Source: a virus. Taken from it: 24,363 nt of DNA. Position numbers and translations under genes: made by a program. Below the pieces are notes generated by a model that saw nothing but the letters and a program-made list of their open reading frames with translations, was not told where the DNA came from and ran no database searches. Below, in pieces: positions 8,229-15,459 of the stretch; within the stretch, counting starts at the first letter, position 1; the number at the start of each line of letters is the position of its first letter. The DNA lies in IMG/VR virus record IMGVR_UViG_3300031624_000012, positions 1 through 24,363 of that record. The stretch is one strand, 5' to 3'.

Positions 8229-8606
8229 ATGGCGGCAGCAGGTAGCGCTTCTATCATAGAGGAAATATTCGGATCTCCCCAGCTCATCAAATGGGAATGG
8301 ACGTCTGGCACAGGCGGGACAGTTCTTGCGGACTGCACAACCACGAACTTCTACAGCGGAAAGCTTTTGTTTTGCGTGACGGTTCCGGGAGCCGCAGGGG
8401 CAGCCCCTACGGATAACTATGACGTGACGATACTTGATCGCAATGACGTGGACCTGCTCGCGGATAACGGCCTGAACCGCGCCGAGGGAACCACCGAAAG
8501 CATACTCGATGCGAGCTTAGGAGTTACCAAAGATAGCCAGCTAGAATTGAATGTCGAGAACGCTGGTTCTTCAAATACAGGAGTAGTGTATCTCTGGATT
8601 CGTTGA
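8229..8606 (+). CDS. small structural protein of the head module
   Basis: A 125-residue protein with alternating beta strands and acidic loops (for example NYDVTILDRNDVDLLADNG). It resembles the small proteins that sit between capsid and neck genes in many phages, but I cannot name a family. A strong GGGGAGG ribosome site lies just before the ATG. The stop overlaps the next ATG by 1 nt. Confidence 0.65.
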   Translation: MAAAGSASIIEEIFGSPQLIKWEWTSGTGGTVLADCTTTNFYSGKLLFCVTVPGAAGAAPTDNYDVTILDRNDVDLLADNGLNRAEGTTESILDASLGVTKDSQLELNVENAGSSNTGVVYLWIR

Positions 8607-8785
8607 TGGCTTACGATAGTTTTGACAAGAAAGGGCGCAGGAGAAAAGACAGGCGGCGTTTCACATATGAGACGGCGATGCTAGAGCAAGAAGAAGAAGA
8701 AATGATCAAGGCGGGAAAGAAACATGGCACTGACAATAGTGACGGGACCGGCTACAGAGCCGGTCATAGTCGCAGACATAAATAA
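8606..8785 (+). CDS. small charged hypothetical protein
   Basis: A 59-residue protein: a very basic first third (KKGRRRKDRRR), an acidic middle (EQEEEEM) and a basic end. It starts at TGATG, overlapping the previous stop by 1 nt, and its last 62 nt overlap the connector gene in another frame. Its 3' end, out of frame with a well-supported gene, looks unconstrained. It may be real and serve to couple translation, or only its first part may be translated in a meaningful way. Confidence 0.45.
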   Translation: MAYDSFDKKGRRRKDRRRFTYETAMLEQEEEEMIKAGKKHGTDNSDGTGYRAGHSRRHK

Positions 8786-9308
8786 TCATCTCCGTCTTAC
8801 CGGGACCGCAGGCAGCGGCGATACGATCATCTCCGATTTTATTACATCGGCCAGGCGCCACTGCGAGCAGTTCCAGAATCGCGCCTATATTGAGCAGACG
8901 TGGAATCTAATTCTGGACAGGTTTCCAGGTGAGAAATACATCGAGATACCTCGCCCACCGCTCCTGTCTGTCAGTCATGTGAAATATTATGGGACTGGTG
9001 GGACTGCTAATACCATGACCACTTCCGCTTACTATGCGGACACAGATAGCGAGCCAGGTAGGGTGCATCTTGAATACAACGAGATATGGCCGACTGAAAC
9101 GCTGAGGCCGGCGAATGGCGTGGAGGTGCAGTTTATCGCTGGTTACGGCAGCGCGGCGGCAAGCGTGCCGAGCGAGATCAAACAATCCATCATGCTTTTA
9201 GTAGGCCATATGTGGGAGCATCGGGAGAACTCGGATATCAAGGAAGTGATCGAAACGGCGGACGGCGCCCATAGCCTTCTCTGGCTAGAAAGGATTGTGC
9301 CGGTATGA
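8724..9308 (+). CDS. head-tail connector, gp6/phiE125 gp8-like
   Basis: A 194-residue protein. The start (LTIVTGPATEPVIVADINNH, 3-22) is the classical opening of this family, where the EPV segment is followed by an acidic helix. The middle helix FITSARRHCEQFQNRAYIEQ and the later RPPLLSVSHVKYY strand complete the match. The protein forms the ring under the portal. Its ribosome site is weak, so translation is probably coupled to the small gene it overlaps. It is followed by the adaptor gene with an ATGA overlap. Confidence 0.85.
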   Translation: MALTIVTGPATEPVIVADINNHLRLTGTAGSGDTIISDFITSARRHCEQFQNRAYIEQTWNLILDRFPGEKYIEIPRPPLLSVSHVKYYGTGGTANTMTTSAYYADTDSEPGRVHLEYNEIWPTETLRPANGVEVQFIAGYGSAAASVPSEIKQSIMLLVGHMWEHRENSDIKEVIETADGAHSLLWLERIVPV

Positions 9309-9628
9309 GAGCCGGAGAGCTGCGGCATCAAGTATGGCTGAAAAGTCCGACTCATCCCTCAGATGGAAAGGGAGGGAAAACGACAACCTGGGGAACCACC
9401 ACGGTATGTTGGGGAGCATTCAAGCCGACACGGGGAAGGGAATGGATAGAAAGCGGGCTGGAGAACTCAGAGATTACCGAGATATTCAGAATGAGATATT
9501 TCAACGGCATAACTCCGGATATGAGAATCTATATCGGCTCAAGGAAATTTGAGATTGTTTCGGTTATCAATGTGGATGAGCGCAATAGGGAACTTGAATT
9601 GGTATTGAAAGAACTGGTGATAGCATGA
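9305..9628 (+). CDS. head-tail adaptor, SPP1 gp16-like
   Basis: A 107-residue protein that fits the phage head-tail adaptor/closure family. It begins MRAGELRHQVWLKSP, the usual first strand, then has the conserved W at 29 and 36, a turn with GREWIESG, and the strand FRMRYFNGITPDMRIYIGSR (61-80). It forms the stopper ring of the neck. It overlaps both neighbours by 4 nt (ATGA). Confidence 0.88.
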   Translation: MRAGELRHQVWLKSPTHPSDGKGGKTTTWGTTTVCWGAFKPTRGREWIESGLENSEITEIFRMRYFNGITPDMRIYIGSRKFEIVSVINVDERNRELELVLKELVIA

Positions 9629-10014
9629 GCTTTGGAGTACAGACATCGAAGGCATGGAATGGAAAGGAGATCGCCGGCGATATGAAGCTTGAGCTATCGA
9701 ATGCATCATTCAATACGGCGGGTCGAATCGTCATAGACGCCAGAAGCAGAATACATAATGTGTCTGGTAGGCTAGCCAAGTCCGTGCGGCGGCGCCGATC
9801 GCGTACCGATAACGCAGCTTTCGTTTTCGCCGGCAATAGGAGAGAAGGGGTATACTGGCACTATTTTGTGGAATACGGAACCTACAATAAGCCGGCGCAT
9901 CCTTTTATTCGGCCCGCCGCGGACAAGAATTTCAATTCTGCCAGGGCCGAACATGAACATGCGGTGAGGCGGGTGCTCAATAAAAAACGTCGGGAAGCGA
10001 AAAGGATAACCTGA
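9625..10014 (+). CDS. HK97 gp10-like neck/tail-completion protein
   Basis: A 129-residue protein with the signature of the gp10 family: the basic helix RLAKSVRRRRSR (49-60) followed by YWHYFVEYGTYNKPAHPFIR (73-92), where the YGT and HPF motifs are diagnostic. It is very basic at the C-terminus. It acts in joining tail to head. It shares ATGA with the gene before it, and its stop overlaps the next start by 1 nt (TGATG). Confidence 0.9.
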   Translation: MSFGVQTSKAWNGKEIAGDMKLELSNASFNTAGRIVIDARSRIHNVSGRLAKSVRRRRSRTDNAAFVFAGNRREGVYWHYFVEYGTYNKPAHPFIRPAADKNFNSARAEHEHAVRRVLNKKRREAKRIT

Positions 10015-10409
10015 TGGATGTGTGGGAGATGATCGGATACACATTGCTGAATGAATCCGAGATAACGGATATTGTAGGAACCCATATCTATCACGGCCAG
10101 CGGCCGGAAAAGGGTGATCCATGCATTAATTATTTCGAGGTTAGCTACATTCCACTTTACAATGGAGTAATCGAAATGCCGCGATATCAAATAAGTTGCC
10201 GGGCGAGTGAGCCTGGGACTGCACAGGACTTGGCCCGCAAGATATGCATTTTGTTCCACAATAAGAAAGGTCCGATAGGAACAAGCAGCGTGTTTTGGTT
10301 GCAGCAGGCCACGGTAGAAGGAAAAATACTTCTGCCGGAGCCGGAGACAAATCTTTATCATGTCCCTGTGGATGTGAGATTTGTATATAGCGAAGCTACT
10401 GTAAGCTAG
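10014..10409 (+). CDS. tail completion protein, DUF3168-like
   Basis: A 131-residue protein whose pattern, VGTHIYHGQRPEKGDPCINY (21-40) followed by strands and a helix with AQDLARKICILFH, corresponds to the DUF3168/tail terminator group. Such proteins cap the end of the tail tube nearest the head. The place between the gp10-like gene and the tail tube gene is the expected one. Confidence 0.8.
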   Translation: MDVWEMIGYTLLNESEITDIVGTHIYHGQRPEKGDPCINYFEVSYIPLYNGVIEMPRYQISCRASEPGTAQDLARKICILFHNKKGPIGTSSVFWLQQATVEGKILLPEPETNLYHVPVDVRFVYSEATVS

Positions 10410-10421
10410 GAGGTTTACACT

Positions 10422-11033
10422 ATGGCACTTGGACATTATCAGCAGACGAGCCTCACGAATGCTGGCACCATATTGCAGGGCGGCTTCCGGCTTGGAGTAG
10501 CCGCATCGGCCGCCGCATTTGGTGGAGGCTCATTGGGTACGGTTCTCGGAATCGGGAACCTTACGGGAGTGACGGAAAACCTGGAGTTTTCCACTACCCA
10601 GGCCGGCAACAGCAACATGCCGGATAAGGTCGTTGCGAATCATACCATCACTGTGAATTTTGAATTGCTTGAATTCTGGCCCACTACATTTGATGCAATT
10701 CGCGGGGGAAGCCTTGATACCGAAAATTCTCCTACTGCATCGACATATATCGATGGAGCTGGGACGTCAAACACCATCTCCAGCGGTGGCTTGAATACGC
10801 TTACTGAAAAGGCGTTCATCTTTGAGAATACTACGATGGTAAGCGGCGCTACTGCCGTGACTGTGCTTGTAATTTACAAGGCGAAGATCGAGCAGGGATT
10901 GGCTTTCACGCCGAAAACCGATCATGATACTGATCCGGCTATGGTAATTCCATTTGTAATCAAGGGTGAGCTGGAAACCACCCGCACCGCTGGGGATCAG
11001 TTGTACATGATCGAGAGTGAGCTGGGAGTATAA
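10422..11033 (+). CDS. major tail tube protein
   Basis: A 203-residue protein rich in Thr, Gly and Ala with a beta-sandwich pattern. The strands GVTENLEFSTTQAGNSNMPD (48-67), TVNFELLEFWP and the late AMVIPFVIKGELETTR fit tail tube proteins of long-tailed phages. A strong TAGGAGG ribosome site agrees with high expression. It precedes the tail assembly chaperone pair, as usual for a tube gene. Confidence 0.85.
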   Translation: MALGHYQQTSLTNAGTILQGGFRLGVAASAAAFGGGSLGTVLGIGNLTGVTENLEFSTTQAGNSNMPDKVVANHTITVNFELLEFWPTTFDAIRGGSLDTENSPTASTYIDGAGTSNTISSGGLNTLTEKAFIFENTTMVSGATAVTVLVIYKAKIEQGLAFTPKTDHDTDPAMVIPFVIKGELETTRTAGDQLYMIESELGV

Positions 11034-11036
11034 TTG

Positions 11037-11453
11037 ATGGCTGAGAACAATCCTATCATTCACGACCTTGATATTCTGAGGCCGAAGCCGGAGTATATCC
11101 AGCTTGCCGGAAAGAGAATAGATATCAGCTTCATTCCGTCTGGCATAGCTCTGGACATCATGAAGATGCAGGGCGAGTTGCAGGAGTTGACCGATACGCC
11201 AGAAAAGCTTGAAAAGATACGGTCCGGCGGGAAAGAAGCAATCCGCAGTTTTGAGTTGGCGGCCGAGCTCTGCGCCGCCATCACGAAAAACCAGCATGAA
11301 GAGATGGACAAGGACTGGCTTCTAAAGAATACGGATGTCATGCAAATCAAAGCGCTGATGGATCACATAACGAAAGCGGTGTTCAGAAGTCTGGAAAGCT
11401 CGGAGGACGAAGAGTTAAAAAAGCAGCAGGCGGACAGTCAAAAGAGCCCCTAA
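11037..11453 (+). CDS. tail assembly chaperone, short form (gpG-like)
   Basis: A 138-residue acidic helical protein that lies between tube and tape-measure genes, the position of the lambda gpG type chaperone. It binds the tape measure and helps tube assembly. The ATG at 11037 follows a TTG codon (11034) that is less likely as a start. Near its end a slippery site leads some ribosomes into the next frame (see 11417-11467), which makes the long form. No family name is claimed beyond role by context and frameshift. Confidence 0.85.
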   Translation: MAENNPIIHDLDILRPKPEYIQLAGKRIDISFIPSGIALDIMKMQGELQELTDTPEKLEKIRSGGKEAIRSFELAAELCAAITKNQHEEMDKDWLLKNTDVMQIKALMDHITKAVFRSLESSEDEELKKQQADSQKSP

Positions 11454-11467
11454 GGCTGGGCCGCCTG
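11417..11467 (+). promoter_or_regulatory. programmed -1 frameshift site with stimulatory stem
   Basis: The heptamer A AAA AAG (11417-11423) is in the correct phase of the short-form gene (codons TTA AAA AAG). Three nucleotides downstream, CAGGCGG (11427-11433) pairs perfectly with CCGCCTG (11461-11467); AGCC/GGCT can pair inside the loop. The -1 frame is open through to 11686. Confidence 0.88.
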
Positions 11468-11686
11468 TTTGCAATAATGGGGATCCTATACGGGTGGAAA
11501 AAAGAATATTTGCTGGATCAAATGTCTTTCGGACAGATAGTCATGTATATGAACGAGGGATTGAGATTCAAATATCCTAAGCCAGAGAAGAAGGGCGGCA
11601 GTCTGGTAGGGGCTTCCGCAGAGGAAATAAAAAAGCGCCGTGACGAATTGCGCAGGCAATACGGGCAAAATATTGAAGGACTTTAA
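11423..11686 (+). CDS. tail assembly chaperone, frameshift extension (gpT-like)
   Basis: This is the part added by the -1 frameshift: 87 residues read from 11423 in the new frame, giving a long form of about 216 residues together with the first 129 of the short form. An ATG at 11477 lies inside but has no clear ribosome site, so the frameshift is the likely route. The segment contains GWKKEYLLDQMSFGQIVMYM, a typical short-helix region of such extensions, and a basic end (KKRRDELRRQYGQ). The stop overlaps the tape-measure start (TAATG). Confidence 0.82.
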   Translation, partial: AAGGQSKEPLRLGRLFAIMGILYGWKKEYLLDQMSFGQIVMYMNEGLRFKYPKPEKKGGSLVGASAEEIKKRRDELRRQYGQNIEGL

Positions 11687-13917
11687 TGGCTTTACTTGGA
11701 GACCTGGTTGTACGCATTGTCGGAGACACGGCGCAATTTGTCCGCTCGATTGATCATTCCGGGCAAAAGCTAAATCAATTCGAGAAAGATCTCAAGAAAA
11801 TAACAGACACGATGTCGAGGGTCGGGAAGAAGATGACGACCTTTGTCACCTTGCCGATTATCGGTATCGGAGCGGCATTTGTAAAGGCGGCTGCGGATGC
11901 GGAGGAAATAAATAGCAAATTCAATGTCGTCTATAAAGAACAGGCCGAATCCGTGCGTGAATGGGCTAAGGAATTCAGCCAGGCTACCGGCAGAGCGAAT
12001 GTAGATAACATCAGATTTCTTGCTTCCGTCCAGGACCTGTTTGTACCTCTTGGAATAGCCAGGGACAAAGCGGCGGAGCTGTCAAAGTCAGTAGTCACAC
12101 TTTCTACGGACATAGGTTCCTTCAACAATCTTCCAACGGCCGATGTGCTTCGGGATATCGAAAGTGCACTCGTCGGGAATCATGAAACGGTGCGCAAATA
12201 TGGAGTGGTTCTTTCCGAAGCGACGATAAATCAAGAGCTGCTCAACATGGGAATCACAGGCGGATATAAAGCCGCCAATGCAGCGGAGAAAGCGATTGCC
12301 CGATATAATCTAATAGTTGCCGGAACGGCGGACGCCCAGGGCGATGCAATCAGGACATCCGGCTCATTCACGAATCAATTTCGAGCTTTGAAGTCAAGCG
12401 TCAAGGACCTGGCGGAAGGCTTCGGCACACTCTTGCTTCCCTCGATTCTCAAGTTGGTTCAGCATGTGAAGGACACCGTTAACTGGATAAACAACCTCGA
12501 TGAATCCAAGAAGAAGCTAATCATCCGGGTACTGGCCCTGGCGGCGGCAATCGGTCCAGCCTTGCTTATCATCAGCAAGTTGATTGTTGCCATACAGGCG
12601 ATTATCCCCGTATTCGTCGCCTTCAACGCCGTGCTTGCGGCTAACCCGATATTGGCTATCGTGACCGCGGTGGCCCTGCTGGGCACGGCTGCCTATCTGC
12701 TTGTTAAGAACTGGGAGAAGGTGGCACCATTTTTCAAGAAAGTCTGGAACACAATCATAGACATATTTGATTTTGCAGTCGGTCCTATCATCGCCCTGGT
12801 TCAGGAAATCATAAACGTAGCCAAGGAATGGCTGATAGATAAGTTTATTGTTATAGCCGAGGGCGTAGCCAAGATCATAGATGGTATCGTTACGGCCTTT
12901 GGCGGCGAGGCAAAGGCACATCAGAAAATAACAGCCTGGATCGATACATGGGAGATACCCGCGAGGAAAAGGCTCAATTATTCCCTGCGGGACTTGAAGG
13001 TTGAGACTGAAGGCGCATCAGAAACTCTTGAAAAAGATTTCACGCCGGCCCTGGAAGATACAAAAGAGCAGGCGGATAATCTGGCGACGTCCACGGAAAA
13101 CCTGCTGGACAAGGTAGAAAAATTAGATATTGATCTGGCGGAATGGATATCCGCGCAGACCGAAATTGTTTATGGGCTGGGTGAAATCAGTCTAGCGCAA
13201 CTTGGGCTAACTGACATAATGAGTAATTTTATTGAAAAACAACAGCAGGCAATAGAGGAAACGAATCAGCAGGCGGAATCGATGGGAAGCCTCATAGATC
13301 AATACTATAGGGCTGATGCCGTACTCGCTTCTCTTCTCATACCGACCACGGATGAATTGCAGAAGAGGAATCAAGAGCTGATAGAAAGCTATCGCGCTGC
13401 TGGAGAAATGATAACTGGATATGCATCGCCAATATTCGAGGCCTTTGGGCAGGCAATAATAGATCAAGCGGATGCGGCAGAAATATTGAAAGAAGCTTTT
13501 AAGAATCTCATCGTCGGGATACTCAGGGCGCTGGGTAGAAAGCTCGCAATCATGGGAGCTGAGGCTCTTGTTCCGCTTCCTGGATTATTCAATCCGGCCG
13601 GGGCGGCGGCGGCTTTTGCGCTATCCGCTGCTGCATATGTAGCGGCTGGCGTCGTAGCAGCACTTCAAGAAGGCGGTGTGACAAAGGGAATGACGCCGGC
13701 CATGCTTCATCCTAATGAGGCGGTGCTGCCGTTGGATAACAGCGAGGCCATGGGACGCATAGCGGATGCAATAGCGAATGCCCCCAGGCCGACAGTACAG
13801 ACCGGCGAGCAACTCTTTCACGTTATGGTGAATGTAGCCGGAAAGAATTTTTATGATGACATAAGCAAGGCCTCCAGGGATGGCATGATTATCGTAGATG
13901 CGAGGAATGTGCGGTGA
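11686..13917 (+). CDS. tape measure protein
   Basis: A 743-residue, mainly helical protein that sets tail length. From the usual 1.5 Angstrom per residue, the tail would be roughly 110 nm. It has a hydrophobic segment near 50-70 (FVTLPIIGIGAAFV) and a long multi-pass hydrophobic stretch at about 277-340, common in tape measures and thought to help DNA enter the cell. The C-terminus shows the family motif LQEGGVTKGMTPAMLHPNEA shortly before the end. No lysozyme or peptidase motif is visible. Confidence 0.93.
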   Translation: MALLGDLVVRIVGDTAQFVRSIDHSGQKLNQFEKDLKKITDTMSRVGKKMTTFVTLPIIGIGAAFVKAAADAEEINSKFNVVYKEQAESVREWAKEFSQATGRANVDNIRFLASVQDLFVPLGIARDKAAELSKSVVTLSTDIGSFNNLPTADVLRDIESALVGNHETVRKYGVVLSEATINQELLNMGITGGYKAANAAEKAIARYNLIVAGTADAQGDAIRTSGSFTNQFRALKSSVKDLAEGFGTLLLPSILKLVQHVKDTVNWINNLDESKKKLIIRVLALAAAIGPALLIISKLIVAIQAIIPVFVAFNAVLAANPILAIVTAVALLGTAAYLLVKNWEKVAPFFKKVWNTIIDIFDFAVGPIIALVQEIINVAKEWLIDKFIVIAEGVAKIIDGIVTAFGGEAKAHQKITAWIDTWEIPARKRLNYSLRDLKVETEGASETLEKDFTPALEDTKEQADNLATSTENLLDKVEKLDIDLAEWISAQTEIVYGLGEISLAQLGLTDIMSNFIEKQQQAIEETNQQAESMGSLIDQYYRADAVLASLLIPTTDELQKRNQELIESYRAAGEMITGYASPIFEAFGQAIIDQADAAEILKEAFKNLIVGILRALGRKLAIMGAEALVPLPGLFNPAGAAAAFALSAAAYVAAGVVAALQEGGVTKGMTPAMLHPNEAVLPLDNSEAMGRIADAIANAPRPTVQTGEQLFHVMVNVAGKNFYDDISKASRDGMIIVDARNVR

Positions 13918-14660
13918 GAATTATATACTCCAATCTCTGGGATGATTACACACTCACCGAAAGCCAGGAGGACGCGAATTATCTGGCCGAGAACACGCAG
14001 GATATCAGGCTCACTGAAGTCTGGCGCACTTCTACTGCATCAGCAACCACGATATCTATTGATGCGGGAACCGGAGCCACGATTACCTGCGATTGCGCGG
14101 CTATAGTAAATCACAACTTCACTTCCAGCGCTCTGACTTTTGTTCAGGCAAGTACGGCGGCGACTTTCGTACCGACAGCTCTTAGTGCCAGCGTGACGTA
14201 TCGCGGAGATCTGATGTTAGTGTTCTTCGCGTCGGGCGCCTATAGATACTGGCGATTCAATTTTTCAGATACATCAAACGGCGATGGATATTATGAGGTG
14301 GGTCGGCTTGTGCTTGGCACATACTTGCAGGTAAGTCCGAGCTCTATCGTAGAGTTTCCGGAAGCTCATCCACGCACAGATGTAGCGAGCTTCGGATTGA
14401 CTAACCAGCTCTATTCGGATGAGGGAATCGGATATAAGACATATGACTACAAGTTTGAATATGTGAGCAATGCAATGAAAAGCTCGATTGAGACAATGTG
14501 GGGTTCGGTAGGGATGTTCAAGCCGATAATTTTTGTGAATTACGATACAACCTATTCCGAGGTCCCGCCGATTTATTGCTCGATAGTCAATCCGATTGAA
14601 TTCAAGCATAGACCGTTTGATAGATGGGATTTCAATCTTTCTTTAAGGGAGTGTGATTGA
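13914..14660 (+). CDS. distal tail-type protein
   Basis: A 248-residue beta-rich protein following the tape measure, where distal tail proteins normally lie. The first part (IYSNLWDDYTLTESQEDANY, 4-23) and the middle YRYWRFNFSDTSNGDGYYEV resemble the discoidin-like modules that phage tail tips use. The start is GTG, overlapping the preceding stop (GTGA). It probably joins the tube to the tip complex; the exact family is not certain. Confidence 0.7.
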   Translation: MRIIYSNLWDDYTLTESQEDANYLAENTQDIRLTEVWRTSTASATTISIDAGTGATITCDCAAIVNHNFTSSALTFVQASTAATFVPTALSASVTYRGDLMLVFFASGAYRYWRFNFSDTSNGDGYYEVGRLVLGTYLQVSPSSIVEFPEAHPRTDVASFGLTNQLYSDEGIGYKTYDYKFEYVSNAMKSSIETMWGSVGMFKPIIFVNYDTTYSEVPPIYCSIVNPIEFKHRPFDRWDFNLSLRECD

Positions 14661-14661
14661 T

Positions 14662-15444
14662 ATGGCATGTACACTGCTGGCAACGCCCAGCGTTGGAACA
14701 AGTGACTGGACGAATTTTATAACACAGGTGGAAGAACAGCGCACAGGATTCATGCGCCTATCTTTCACTAACTTTTCTGGCAGCGTTGCTTCGGCAGTCG
14801 CAACAGGTGGGATTGTCGATATAGCCGGATCTATCTATCAGTTCACCGAGACTTCAATCACGTACACCGGAGCGCCCAGCACAAATACGGATCTGTACAT
14901 TTATGTGGAACCGGATGCTGCTGTTAGCACGGCCAGTGTAGTTGCTACTGATGCGACGCCAGTATGGATAGATGCCAAACAGGGGTTCTATGGATCGGCG
15001 GCCAGCCTGAAACGCTATGTCGGTGGCATGTATGTAGGCTCGGCTGGAAGATATTATAATAAATATTTATATCAGGGAGAGCATTTGACATATTGTCTGG
15101 AAACCGGAGAAACACGTCCCATTCTTAAGAAGATACTTCAGATAGGTGAATGGAACATGGACGCAATGACAACTGTATCTATTGTTCATGGTTTGGGTAG
15201 CGTTATTATAACAAAAATTGTGGGAATTAATGCTGTGATCCGAGATGATACGGGTACAGCGGTTTTTCAATGCAACAAGAGCACTGCTGACTGGACTGCC
15301 AATGAATTAGATATTCTTGGGTGTAATACAACAGTAATCGGTCTTAATAGGCAAACCGGTGGCGGTTTTGATAGTATAAGTTATAATGCTACGGCTTCGA
15401 CTGTCGCAAATCGAGGATGGATTTTTATCGAATATGTAGCGTAA
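14662..15444 (+). CDS. tail structural protein of unknown family
   Basis: A 260-residue protein, rich in Thr, Ser, Ala and Gly, with beta patterns throughout, such as SIYQFTETSITYTGAPSTNT. The ATG at 14662 has AAGGGAG 10 nt upstream and is preferred over the GTG at 14653. From about 15050 on the base composition turns AT-rich, continuing into the next gene. It lies between the distal tail and tip genes, so a tip or fibre part is likely. I recognise no named domain. Confidence 0.65.
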   Translation: MACTLLATPSVGTSDWTNFITQVEEQRTGFMRLSFTNFSGSVASAVATGGIVDIAGSIYQFTETSITYTGAPSTNTDLYIYVEPDAAVSTASVVATDATPVWIDAKQGFYGSAASLKRYVGGMYVGSAGRYYNKYLYQGEHLTYCLETGETRPILKKILQIGEWNMDAMTTVSIVHGLGSVIITKIVGINAVIRDDTGTAVFQCNKSTADWTANELDILGCNTTVIGLNRQTGGGFDSISYNATASTVANRGWIFIEYVA

Positions 15445-15459
15445 GTATATGAGGCATAG

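Noticed and set aside
9882-10436. 184-codon - strand frame
   Set aside because: Shadow of the gp10-like and DUF3168-like genes; composition not protein-like.
10767-11297. 176-codon - strand frame
   Set aside because: Antisense across the tail tube and chaperone genes; no start signal and no recognisable domain.
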